Part shown: in pieces, positions 11,331 to 21,690 of the stretch | How positions within the stretch are numbered: the first letter of the stretch is position 1 | How the letters are laid out: every line of letters begins with the position of its first letter | From: Amborella trichopoda | Taxonomy: Eukaryota > Streptophyta > Magnoliopsida > Amborellales > Amborellaceae | Direction: 5' to 3' | Length of the DNA: 64,000 nucleotides | Assembly (NCBI RefSeq): GCF_000471905.2 | Contig: NW_006499563.1 | Location: 5,162,985 to 5,226,984, forward strand | Translations under genes and position numbers: made by a program | Notes under the pieces: model-generated | The model's database searches: none | Seen by the model: the letters and a program-made list of their open reading frames with translations, nothing else | What the model was told of the DNA's origin: nothing

Positions 11331-11990
11331 TCTCCTAATCGATGGAATTGGGTTTTATTTCCTCCAAAGATAACTCGTCTTTTCATTGGACATAGTGATG
11401 GTTCCACCCCAGTTATTTTGGTATATGTTGATGGCATCATCACTGGTAATAAGTCCTTTGAAATTAAACTTCCTCCTTGCAAAAATGAGTTCCGAAATTG
11501 CCATGAATGAGTTTCTTTCTCAACAAAATATATATTAGCCCTCCTTGACACAAATCAATGGCGCAAAACTAAAAAACACACTTATCATTGTTGCACCGTA
11601 GTTTTCTCGCTACTCTGGAAATGGTCCTTTAAATGCCTTTGAATATCACATTATTGTTAGCACGTATAATAGCGCCCCTCTACGACCAAACATTACCTTC
11701 CCTGATTAATCATGTTCACCAATTTTGCATGCTCCTACTTCTTATCATTTCTCTATTGTCAAATGCATTTTCTGCTATCTTAAAAACACCATATCCCATA
11801 CCTTGTTTCTTGGACATTCCTCATTCCTTCTTTGACTTACTGCCTTTTTAAATACAGAGTGGGGTACTTGTCTTGATCGATAGTTCACTAATGGCTACTA
11901 TATATTTCTTGAAGCAAATTTAATCTCTTAGATCTTCAAAGAAATAACCAACTATAGTTTGATATGGTGTTGAACCCAAATACTGTGCTC
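11330..11990 (+). pseudogene. Ty1/Copia RT-RNase H relic
   Basis: At about 11387-11450 the + strand reads GHSDGSTPVILVYVDGIIT, the Copia RT active-site region in which YVDD has become YVDG. At about 11780-11850 a CYLKN-like and LFLGHSS-like stretch follows. At about 11871-11960 DR-stop-FTNGYYIFLEANLIS and a SKK-like end resemble the Copia RNase H segment DRRSTTGY.FFLG.NLISW.SKKQ. Several stops and indels separate the pieces, so this is an old fragment. It is the only Copia trace I can support here. Confidence 0.6.
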
Positions 11991-11999
11991 CATAGTTTT

Positions 12000-12256
12000 A
12001 AAACTCGACTGATGCCACTCGAACTCAATCGAGTAAATCGGTCTCGCCCTATAAGTGAAGTGAGTTTTTGACAAGTAGACTGTACAACATTTTAGTAAAC
12101 ATTATATATATTAATACGTCAAACTTAAGTCATTCATGTATGAAGGGCTTCGTGGTTTCTAATGGTTGTGTGTACCTCATTGTTTTACAAGTTTGAATCT
12201 CACCAGCGGCGAGTGAATGTCTATTTTTAAACATTTTCATTTTTTTTATACGATAG
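12000..12256. other. AT-rich spacer, nothing recognised
   Basis: There is a short stretch with ACTCGA words at 12005-12035 and then plain AT-rich sequence. No frame, repeat array or motif stands out. Confidence 0.4.
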
Positions 12257-13577
12257 TGTTATACGTCATTTTTGACGTACCTTAGTCCCTCAAGAAAATA
12301 AAGGAGAGAGCCGGCTATGACCTAGTCACAGCGGCACGCAAGACACGGCCGCACGGGGTAGTAGTCGAGAATAAGCCTTGAATAAGAACAACCAAGGGAA
12401 AAGCACCTATGTGCACAAAAGGCGAAGTCTTATTCCACCACCATGTAAGCACGCCAAACGACCACTGTCATCACTGGGCTCAATCGAGTCAACCCAGTAG
12501 CACTAAGCCTGGACCACTGTGAAGTAGGGCAGAGGCACACTTTCGCCATACAGCCTCACTAAACCAGTCGATGACCATGGAGATTTCCGGCCACTCTTCG
12601 ACAAGCTCGCGACTCCTTCCCTGCAACAGAAGAATGGTCAAAAGCTTCCGACCCCATCAAAGCCTCAACGACGTCGTCCCCCAAATGCGCAAACATGAAG
12701 ACAAGTCTGCTCTGCGTAGGAAGAAAGACGACCTGAATTCATGGATGCTAGAATCTTCAGAAGAACATCTTGGCCCTGACAAAGAACTCGACCGCGTGGA
12801 AACTAAGACCAAAAGAAAACTTCCAGAAAGAAACCCAAGTCAACATGACAAGCGGCGTTCAAACAAAATAGAAAAGGCACGAAACCCAAGGTCACAGAAG
12901 AAGATAAAATCCCATGTCACCGGAATCCCTTTTCCGGTGGTCTCTCAAAAACCCAAAGAAAATCACAGAGCAAAGACAAAAAAAATAAAACTAAACTTGT
13001 TGCAAAAATGACGGAAAAGTCCTTCCCAAGCTTGCAATCAACACAGAGACAACACAGATCAGAAAAGAAACCATCGAAGAGTTCATAAAACTAACCGGAC
13101 TCCATCCCTCACGAAAGAGATTGCCGCAGTATGATCAAAAGAGATCAAAACGATCATAAGAAAACGAACTTCAAGAACATAACAATAGATCGAACAAACT
13201 CACACTGTAAGTACCCAGAAAGATCTCTTGAAGTTTGACAATGGCGGTGGGCTCCTCAAGAAAGGACAAGTCTGTCATTTGTACAAAAGAGTTTAAGAGC
13301 ATTTTGGTCATTGTACCCAATTTCACGACTTTATTTTAATTCCTTTTAATTTTATTTACACTTAGGTTTTGAGTATCCACCCTTGTTTGATGAGAACTCT
13401 ATATAAACAAGCTTAAGTCAATTATAAAAGGGGGATTACGATTCAATAAAGGAGAGGCATTATGCTTGTCTTTTCTTCTAACCCTAGTATCCCACAAAGA
13501 GGAGAGAGAAAACTTTTATAAGAGAGAGAAATAACCCCGACCGCGCTGGTACACACCACTCTTCCCTTTAAGATATC
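12257..13577 (+). mobile_element. Putative solo LTR or LTR fragment
   Basis: The possible start TGTTATACGTCA carries a short inverted repeat (TACGTCATTTTTGACGTA, 12262-12279). Near the right end TATATAAA (13400-13407) is followed 38 bases later by AATAAA (13445-13450) and a GAGAGA-rich stretch, the usual spacing of LTR promoter and poly(A) signal. A Lys/Arg-rich 146-codon frame (12571-13011) matches nothing I know. T3 is inserted at the right edge. The boundaries are guesses because no second copy is in the window. Confidence 0.4.
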
Positions 13578-13581
13578 TAAC

Positions 13582-14722
13582 TGTAGACACCCCATTTTAA
13601 AACTGGCAAACTTTGTGGCTTCTTGAACCTTAGGATCACACTTAACCTAGTCGTGTGACCCGGAACTAGTCTGGTTGCCCAAAACCTTGCAAAAACCCTG
13701 TTTTGATCCAGATTTTTGTGAATGCCTTGTTTTACTAAAAAAATCATTAAAAATAGTAAAACTCCGTTTTGATCCAAATTTTCGCTAAGAGCTTCACAAG
13801 AGGCTAAGGAACACAGTAAAAGTTTAAAATTTTTATTTTGACTAAGTTTGACATGGGAAAAATGGCCTGTGTCACCTAGCCTAGATTGAGCGACATGCCT
13901 AATGTCGCCCAGATTTGGGAGACACTACCAGTGTCGCCTGGGCGACACTGCTTGCGTTGCCCAGCTCTTTTTGACCCCATTTGAAATTTTGGGCTTTTTT
14001 TAGGTTTTTGCAACTTTCCTTGGGCGACAATGAGCATGTCGCCAGGGCGACACAGCCCATGTCAGTCAAATCCGTGACCCTCAAAAGGTGGATCTTTGAC
14101 TGAGGGATTTGTTTGTTGCGGGAGGATATCCTTCCCAATGGATTTTGACCAGGATAAACTCTGTTTTTCGTGGAATTTTGGGAGGAAGTTAGATAGAGAT
14201 TAGAAGCCCTAGAGAACGGCAGAAGATAAAAATCTGAGAGAAAAGCTCAGAGAGAAAACCCTAACCTGACCTAACTTAAGCCAAGAACCCTAGTTCTAAG
14301 CCATTTTTAGGGCATAACCACCCTATTCAATCAAGACTTGCTTGCTAACATTCAGATCAGAGAGACAAAAGTGGACCGGTTCTGATACGGGCGAGCCTTA
14401 GAAGGCTCGGGAGTCTCGGGCCTTCGGCCCTGTTCGGTATTATTTCTTCCATATTTGTATTCTTATTTCACTATTTTAATTTTATTTTGATCTGCTTTGG
14501 TTAGTTTGCTTTAAAATCGTATTTTGGATGTTTTTGGATCATGCTAGCTCTGCCACAGTACGAAGAGCCGATCTACTCGTTTCTGGGCAGATCTTGCCTC
14601 AGATCTGAATTCGATTTGTCCCACCTTCTCTACCACTTGATACCATTTCATTTTCATTTGTTTAAGGTGTCAGATCGGAGAGATCTTCAACACTATATCC
14701 CTCTAATTTTGCATTGTAAACA
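13582..14722 (+). mobile_element. 5' LTR of T3, about 1.14 kb
   Basis: It starts TGTAGACACCCC and ends GCATTGTAAACA, and the primer-binding site begins 2 bases later. CTAAC (13577-13581) would be the left target duplication, but the right one cannot be tested. The LTR contains GGGCGACA/TGTCGCCC words (13885-14065) and two adjacent perfect hairpins, GAGCCTTA/GAAGGCTC (14393-14408) and GGGCC-TTC-GGCCC (14418-14430), close to the expected RNA 5' region. Confidence 0.75.
13885..14070 (+). repeat. GGGCGACA/TGTCGCCC hairpin words in the T3 LTR
   Basis: Forward and reverse forms alternate: GAGCGACATGCCTAATGTCGCCC, then GAGACACTACCAGTGTCGCC, then GGGCGACACTGCTTGCGTTGCCC, then GGGCGACAATGAGCATGTCGCC. 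Each can fold with a stem of about 8 and a loop of about 6-7 bases. The same words recur in the leader and 3' region of the element. Confidence 0.8.
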
Positions 14723-14724
14723 GT

Positions 14725-14744
14725 TTGGCACCCACCGTGGGGCC
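14725..14744 (+). promoter_or_regulatory. Primer-binding site of T3
   Basis: TTGGCACCCACCGTGGGGCC lies 2 bases after the LTR end. This is the conserved position where a tRNA primes minus-strand DNA synthesis, and TTGGCGCCCACCGTGGGGC-type sites are known in plant Ty3/Gypsy elements. I do not assign the tRNA. Confidence 0.75.
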
Positions 14745-16414
14745 TTTCGAGCTTGATCCAAGCAGCAAAATACAATATTTATTCATCTTTTTTCACTATT
14801 TTCAGTCACAAAAAGTCCCAGAAGTCAGCAGCAAATAGGATCCAGAGTTTCGGTGCTATGAAACCTTGATTTTTTTGGGCGACACCAGCTGGGTCACCTG
14901 GGCGACACCACCAGTGTCGCCCAGATCCAGGGCGACACTCCCTGTGTCGCTCAAAATTCAAAAGTTTCAAAATATTCTAAAATTTTTTAGATCTCTTATA
15001 GGGTCTTTTTTGTGACTATCTACAAAATTTAGAGCAAAATAAAATTTTTAAAAATACCAAAAAAATATTTTACTGTTCCGTATGCACTATTATGCTTTTC
15101 TATGTTTTAATTTATTTCATCATAAATATATTTTTTTTCCCTACTTATTACAAGTTTCAATTAGTCTTATTTCATCAATTTCAATAAGGAAAAAATATTA
15201 AAAAAATAAAAAAGTAAAAAAAATAGGTTTTTTAGGTGACACTGCCACTCTGCAAAGACAACCCCACTTGTGGCACCCAGGTGACACCACCCGTGTTGCC
15301 CTACTGCAAAGGTCCCAGAAATATTCTGGGACCTCACAGACATGTTTGAGAGCCTTTTGGCTCCCTGTTGATCAAGTTTTGGCTTAAAATAAATTTTTAA
15401 AAAATATAAAAAAAATATTCTGCTATAGTTATATTTGATCCGTTCTTGTCTCTTTTTATTTAATTTTAGTTTGTTAATTTCAACGGAAACCATGTTTCCC
15501 CTTCTTTAACCATGCTTATTTTAACAGTGTTTCATCAAAGTTAAAAAAGATAAAAAAAATAAAAAAGTAAAAAAAATATATATCGAGGGCTGCTTTCACC
15601 CTCCGTCAACCGTGTCTCATTCGAGTCACTCTCGACCTGGGCCGCACTTGACTTAGCATGGATTGTGCCTAGTCTCATTGTTCTGACTTTACATTCTTAG
15701 GGGTTGCTTTCTCCTCCATCTATATTGTGCTTCGAGCGAGTTTCGCTCGAACCATGCATCGCTAGGCATGATCAGTGTCGAGCACTAACTTATTTCCTTT
15801 CTTGTTCTGCGTGCATTGTGTGCTTGAATTTATTTTAATTGTGTTCTTCTTTACACACTCCAACACACATCAGATCGGGAGTGCTCGAGAAACTAGGAAA
15901 CAAATATTTCAAAATCCCCCAAAATCCACGTCAACGGTATGAGGGGAACCTAGCTTTGAGAGTCGAGGGGGTTGGGATTCGCGTAACTTTAACTGTGAGC
16001 GCCCATCCGATTCTTTACCTCAAAGCAACTTTGCGTATAGTAGGACATGGTGAACACTCTATAACAGGAGGTCAGGACCTATGTGGGGACCTATATCAGC
16101 CTAGCCACATTTCAATAGCTAGGAACCCACTCTCAAGTCAAGCCTACCTATAATCAATCTAGGTCAAACATTTTCGTATGCTTACTTGCTTATTTCTGAT
16201 CAGTTAATCTTAGATCTCAGTCCAGACCCGCTTTTGGCACGATTCGTTGGATCGGGTGAGATCCAAGATGCCTTTAAAATTCAGATTGACCTAGGTTACA
16301 CTATTCATTCCCCAGCTCATGGGTCAATGTCAAACCAACTTGGTGTTATAGGTCAACCCTAACACAACCGAATCAGCCGATTCTTCAATCGACCCCCTTA
16401 GTTCACCCGGTCCA
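14745..16414 (+). other. Untranslated leader of T3
   Basis: The stretch has no coding signal before gag. Two clusters of GGGCGACA/TGTCGCCC words lie at 14875-14960 and 15231-15305, set in A/T-rich sequence. A perfect hairpin TTCGAGCG-AGTTT-CGCTCGAA lies at 15731-15751. A 104-codon frame at 15839-16153 resembles nothing I know. Long structured leaders are common in Tat elements; a role in packaging or translation is possible but unshown. Confidence 0.6.
14875..15305 (+). repeat. GGGCGACA hairpin words in the T3 leader
   Basis: GGGCGACACCACCAGTGTCGCCC (14901-14923) is a clean stem-loop, flanked by GGGCGACACCAGCTGGGTCACC and GGGCGACACTCCCTGTGTCGC. A weaker pair, GGTGACACTGCC and GGTGACACCACCCGTGTTGCCC, lies at 15234-15302. 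Confidence 0.8.
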
Positions 16415-17434
16415 ATGATTCGTGCCATTTTCGCAACCAGTGCCGACACTTATGGGTCAGTACGCCCCGCAGGCACAAATGTATCAAATTGTCTCGGTGA
16501 CCGTGGCCCATCGACCTCAGGCCCATGTAGTCCCACATCTACCCTAAATCTCAACTTACCAATCTACAGTTGGGAACCCATCGACCGGTGGGCCTACTGT
16601 CACACTAAATACTCAACCAGAAAGCACTGTAAAAGTGATGCAAGATATGCTCGTAAGAATGGCATGCATGAAATTCTACCCCCAAAGGCCTATGTTCAAG
16701 AGAACCTTAGAGGCATGGAGGACATTCCGTTAGGATTTGTTGTCCAAGAATTTAAGAACAAGTTTAATGGGAAGAGAGTTCCAGATGCTCATGTCAATGC
16801 ATTTCTCCTCTCTGTTCGAGCTTTACGAGACATGCTTAACCAACTGAAGGCCATATTTTTGCAAACATTGACCGGCGAGGCCTTGAACTGGCACCGGAGA
16901 ACGATGTCCGCTCAACCACACATCACTCTAGATGGAATGTTCAACCTATTCGTCTCTCACTACTCTGGGTCGACACCAAGATCTCTCTCCCTGGGCGAGC
17001 TCAGTGTAACGAGGCAAAATCCAAGAGAATCCTTCGAGGATTTCATTCATCGATTTCGCGAGGTGACAATTTGGGTCATAGAATGCCCACTGACAGACCT
17101 AGCAAAAATCGTTATGGCCTTGGAGAATGCCGGTCCTGAAGACAGGACCTTTTTCAGCCAAGGTCTTATCCCCCATTCCTTCAACTCCATGATCGAGCAG
17201 TTGGCACGACATGAAAGGGCAAGAGGGACACTCCTCAGCTCCATGCCCGACATTGAACCAATAACGACTTCCCAAAATAAGAGTAAAAGAAATAACAAGG
17301 GGAAGGCTTCTAGTAAAGTTAATGAGATTGTCATTATCCGACCGGTTCAAGGTTCAGCCACTCAGCACAAGAATCAGAACCAAAACCGAAGGGGTCAGCC
17401 TAGAGCTAACGCTCGAAATAATAACCAAAGGTGA
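16415..17434 (+). CDS. gag: Gag capsid region of T3
   Basis: This is an open frame of 339 codons, the longest uninterrupted coding stretch of T3. It encodes the structural protein that forms the cytoplasmic particle. Residues ~105-250 show the retrotransposon Gag core (VPDAHVNAFLLSVRALRDML, LTGEALNWHRRTM, NLFVSHYSGS, ESFEDFIHRFREVT). The tail is basic and rich in Asn, Gln and Arg. The start Met is the first in frame; the true start may be further upstream, because the N-terminus looks poorly conserved. A stop at 17432-17434 cuts it from the zinc-finger part downstream. Confidence 0.75.
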   Translation: MIRAIFATSADTYGSVRPAGTNVSNCLGDRGPSTSGPCSPTSTLNLNLPIYSWEPIDRWAYCHTKYSTRKHCKSDARYARKNGMHEILPPKAYVQENLRGMEDIPLGFVVQEFKNKFNGKRVPDAHVNAFLLSVRALRDMLNQLKAIFLQTLTGEALNWHRRTMSAQPHITLDGMFNLFVSHYSGSTPRSLSLGELSVTRQNPRESFEDFIHRFREVTIWVIECPLTDLAKIVMALENAGPEDRTFFSQGLIPHSFNSMIEQLARHERARGTLLSSMPDIEPITTSQNKSKRNNKGKASSKVNEIVIIRPVQGSATQHKNQNQNRRGQPRANARNNNQR

Positions 17435-18139
17435 GAGGATACTTTCACTCCTCTCAAAGACCCACTAGAAAAAGTGTTGGAATTTCTTCTGGCTACAAAC
17501 ATGGTTTATCTCTCGCCACCAACTAAACCACCATTTCAAGTCATGGATTAAAGCAAGTGGTGCACATGGCATCAAAACCATGCCCATGACACCCAAATCT
17601 GCATATATTTGAAACAGTTGATTCAAGGGTTAATCAATAGGATGGACATCACTGTCACACTGAGAAATCAACCCGTTGAAGAGCCTAATCAAAATATGGG
17701 ATCTTCGCAAACCCTCTCCCTAAGAATATGGGCACAACAACCGAAAACTCGGGAGCTCAAGACAATGCAAAAGAGAACGTTGTCGTTCATATGATTGAGA
17801 ATGGAGAAGAGGAAAATGATCCCAGCCAATTCATATTTGCTTGTGATCATCACTTTCAAAAGCTCGAAGTAGATCTTTTGAGCCTTTTGAGAGAAAGCCC
17901 TTCATCTCCGAACCTCAACAACCTTCCCAAATGGTATCAATACAATGAAGAAGACACATTAGAGATCGATATTGTTAGAACCAATGACAAGGCATCATCT
18001 GCCAAACAAGGGCCCAACACCCCAAAGTCTTCCATTCCTCTTAATAGGGCTTACCCTATTGAGCTTCAGGCTGGCAAGGTTGATTCCTAAACTCGAAGAG
18101 GTCGAGTGTTCAAACCCATTCAACTGATGGCCGACACTC
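17435..18139 (+). pseudogene. Gag tail and Gag-PR linker of T3
   Basis: After the gag stop the sequence continues with LEKVLEFLLATNMVYL and KWCTWHQNHAHDTQICIYLK (about 17550-17620). The Cys/His spacing resembles the single zinc-finger-like motif near the end of Tat Gag. The following frames (17609-18090) are acidic and polar (HMIENGEEENDPSQF) and represent the linker to the protease. Stops and a frameshift near 17740 break it. Confidence 0.65.
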
Positions 18140-19060
18140 TTGATGAAAGAATGGAAAACACCTCAAAAGCAAAACAACCAGCAGGAGCCGAATAAAGAAA
18201 CTCAAGGATCTACAACCACCTACGATCTACCGGCTGATCTCGAGAAGATCCAGGCTCAAATCTCGATCTTGGAGCTACTCGCCAACTCACCAGCACATAG
18301 AGCCCAGATTGAAATGGTTCTCGCTATGACACACATCCCAAGCAACACACAACCAAATGAATTGTGCGGAATCGTCAACCAAATGATGGCACCAACGCCA
18401 ATTGTATTCACGGACGATGACATCACGGCTAGCTTCAACCGTTTCCATGTCCAACCTTTGCACATCATAGTTTTAATGCAAGGATATGAAATACAAAGAG
18501 TTCTTGATGATAATGGGGCATCCCTAAACATATGCCCTATGAAAACAGTAAAGTAGATAGGCAAAAGCTTGGATGGCTTCGAGTCGTGCCAACTAACTAT
18601 TGTTGCATATGACAAAACCAAGAGACAAGCTGAAGCAATATTGCCTCTCACTCTCAAGATCCACCCTACAGTCCAAACGGTAAATTTTTATGTCTTGGAC
18701 ATAGAACCTTCATTCAACATGCTGCTAGGAAGACCATGGCTGCATGAAAACCTTGTAGTCGCCTCAACACTCCATCAATGTCTCAAATTTCAGACTAAAA
18801 CTGGCGTCCGAAAGGTATGTCTTGAACCCCCTTCCTATTCTAATTCTAGTATAGGTAACGGGACGCTAACCGTAGGGGTCGAGCTTGGAGAAATCCCGCT
18901 TGCTTCCTTTGAGCAAGCTGACTGTGCCACCTTATGCCTAGAGGCCGGCAACCCTGTTCCTCAACTTTTACAAACTTCTGCATCGATGGATGACATTATC
19001 CAATCTCAATATCGATACGGTTTTGGGTCCCTCAAATCTTGGCACATGCTCTTCTCCTAA
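18140..19060 (+). pseudogene. Aspartic protease of T3
   Basis: The active-site segment reads VLDDNGASLNICPM (about 18500-18540), the DNG-type variant common in Tat elements in place of DTG. After a stop at 18554-18556 the domain continues with FYVLDIEPSFNMLLGRPWLH (about 18690-18750) and STLHQCLKF, the usual C-terminal half. It would release the mature pol enzymes. One stop splits an otherwise well-kept domain. Confidence 0.8.
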
Positions 19061-19110
19061 GGCTTCGAACCAGGCCAAGGCTTGGGGAGTCAAGGGCAAG
19101 TCGTAACAGA
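19061..19110 (+). other. G-patch-like glycine motif after the protease
   Basis: Directly after the stop following WHMLFS the frame reads GFEPGQGLGSQGQ. This matches the core spacing of G-patch motifs (GxxxGxGLG) which some retroviruses and plant Ty3/Gypsy elements carry next to the protease, where they bind nucleic acid. Only the core is visible and the rest has decayed. Confidence 0.5.
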
Positions 19111-19859
19111 GGCAATTTTTGCATCACCCCAAGCCAATACTGAAAATGGGGATCGAAGTGGACTCGATGTACGTTCACCCTATTTCAAAGTCAAATGAAG
19201 CCTTCAAGCCATCCGAGCTTTGTATCTAGAGGCATTCAAAGCCTCGATCCTCTCAATGTCCGTCCTTCAAAAGGCCAAAGGTGATCCTCAATCCCCCAGC
19301 GGTAGGGAATTCTTCTTCCACATCTCAGCACACACAAGAACTAGAAATTGAATACCTTTTTGCTGACCTAGATTTGAAGGTATGCACAATCGGCTCTTAC
19401 ACAGCCAAGCGTGCTCATCCTCCTATACAAACCCAGGAACATAATTTGTTGATCATTCCTTTATCTCAAGAATCGATGGAAGCATACCGACGGTACCTTC
19501 AAGTTCCGGTGCCAAAAATGGATAGGTGCATGGTGGCCATCTAATCGCCCTACGCGTCCAGTCCCCAACATATCACTCGTGATTACCATAAGGGACACCT
19601 CTTGTGTTATTACAAAATCCGTTGAAGGTTCAAAACATTATAAAACTGATAATGATGAAAAAGAATTTTCAAAAATGGAAAACACTCAAGATAGCCCAAT
19701 AACGGTGCACAATACCCAACATGATGAATTAGATGACCAAGATAAAGATTAAGAGAGCCACGAGATCTCTCAACCAGAGGAACTCACTTCCCATGTCCAG
19801 CATTCAAGAAAAGATTTGATGGTGACCCAATGGCTATCATCGAAGAGAACGATCGATGA

Positions 19860-20669
19860 AAACCTACGAACTGAGAAAGACCCAAGGTTAACCAAGATTG
19901 GAACCTCCCTATCTTCTGAGGAGCGAGAAAATATGATTTCCTTTCTCAAGGAATAGCGCGATGTCTTCGCCTGGTTATACGATAATATGCTAGAGCTAGA
20001 TCCCACATTGGTGCAACATCACCAAGTATTCAACAAGGGAGCAAATCCTCTAAGGCAGAAACTCCAACGTCAAAAGACCCACCTTGAGCTCATAATTAAG
20101 AAGAAATTGATAAACTGCTAAAGGCGAAGTTCATTACCCCCGTTGATTACTCAGAATGGTTGGCCAACATAGTGGTCGTACCTAAGAAAGACGGGAGGAT
20201 CAGAGTGTGTGTCGACTACAGAGACCCCAACAAGGTATGTACAAAGGATAATTTCCCGTTACCAAATATAGATGCCTTGGTCGACAACACTACGGGGCAC
20301 GAGATATTGTCATTCATGGACAGCTTCTCGAGTTACAACCAGATTCTCATGGTAAAAGAAGACCAAACTAAGACTTCATTCATAACACAATGGGGAACTT
20401 ACTGCTACTGCATCATGCCCTTTGGCCTAAAAACCACAGGGGCAACTTATCAGTGGGCAATGACTAGTGTCTTCCACGAATTAATGGATACCATTATGGA
20501 AGATTATGTCGATGACTTTCTAGTCAAGTCCAAGACCAGGTTTGATCATCTTACCAACCTGATAATCATTTTCGAAAGACTTCGAAAATATCAACTCAAA
20601 CTCAATCCACAGAAATGTGCCTTTGGAGTTGAATCCGACAAATTACTAGGCTTTATAGTAAGCTAAAGA
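19860..20669 (+). pseudogene. Reverse transcriptase of T3
   Basis: The N-terminal part (ENMISFLKE-stop-RDVFAWLYDNMLELDPTLVQH, 19927-20015) holds a stop, and a frameshift occurs near 20100. The 20160-20666 frame is nearly whole: MANIVVVPKKDGRIRVCVDY, KDNFPLPNIDALVD, FMDSFSSYNQILM, FGLKTTGATYQWAM, the intact catalytic YVDDFLVKSK, then LNPQKCAFGV and LLGFIVS. The polymerase core is thus well kept, although the polyprotein is interrupted. Confidence 0.85.
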
Positions 20670-21360
20670 GCCATTGAGGTGGACCCGTCCAAAATATGAG
20701 CCATTACTAAAATGCCCCCTCCTCGAAACATCGGAGAAATCTGTGGGCTTCAAGGTTGCATAAAAGCCATAAGGCATTTCATTTCACAATTGGGAGACAA
20801 GTGCGCACCATTCAATAAACTCCTTAAGAAAGATACCCCATTCATATGGGATAATGAATGTCTAGGAGCATTCAATCAAATCAAGGAGTATCTCACAAAC
20901 CTCCATCCTTAATCCACCTAATCCAAATAAACCCATATTTCTATACGTATCTGTGAAAGTCAAAACCATGGGGGCAATATTAGGATAATACGACGACCAT
21001 ATAAAAGAACAAACGATATATTACATTCGCAAAACCATGGTCAACTATGAGACGATACATGGATGTGGAGAAGCATTGCTTAACACTTGTCTAGGTTATG
21101 CAGAAGTTATGACATTATGTCTTATCTCATTCAGTCATGCTCATATAAAAAATAGACCCACTCAAGTACTTATTGGAGAGGTCAATCCTTAATAGACGTT
21201 TGGTGAAGTGTAAAATGCTATTGAGCGAGTTCGAGATCGAGTATATCACTCAAAAATCATTCAAAGGACAAGCTATTGCTGACCATTTAGTTGAGCACGC
21301 AGTACCAGATAACACTCCTGTCAACAAAGATCTCCTTGATGAGAACCTCTTCACAATTTA
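20670..21360 (+). pseudogene. RNase H (first copy) of T3
   Basis: Connection motifs are readable: PPPRNIGEICGLQGCIKAIR, FISQLGDKCAPFNKLLKK (20712-20912). Degraded RNase H sequence with many stops follows to 21150. The end, LLSEFEIEYITQKSFKGQAI (about 21215-21275), matches the segment that closes the first RNase H in Tat elements. Tat elements often lose the catalytic residues of this copy, in line with the decay here. Confidence 0.75.
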
Positions 21361-21690
21361 GGAGTCAATTTGGGAGCTATACTTCGACAGTGCAAAGCAC
21401 GAATACGAGTCAGGTGTAGGAATCATATTATGCTCACCCAAGAAGATTTTAAGGCCAACAGCCATTAGGTTGAATTTCCCATGTACCAATAACATTGTTG
21501 AATATGAAGCCTTGATAGCTGGGCTCGAGGACGCCATGGGAATGAAAATCCAACAAATACGAGTGATTGGTGACTCCTTACTCGTCATAAACGACTTCAA
21601 GAGATTTGGAAGGTGAAAGAAGAAAATCTTAAACCTTATCAAGAAAAGGTATAAAAGATGATCCCAAATTTTAGGAAAATCACCTTCCAG
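21361..21690 (+). pseudogene. Plant-type second RNase H (aRNH) of T3
   Basis: This is the hallmark domain of the Tat lineage. The + strand reads SIWELYFDSAKHEYESGVGI (first Asp kept), then IILCSPKK, NNIVEYEALIAGLEDAMGM (Glu kept) and IRVIGDSLLVINDFKRFG (Asp kept). A stop follows after FGR at about 21615. The domain is more complete than in T2, where an assembly gap removes its middle, and it supplies the expected spacing between both halves (20 residues). Confidence 0.8.

Noticed and set aside
18256-18657. 133-codon minus frame over the T3 protease
   Set aside because: Shadow of the sense protease; no family resemblance on minus.
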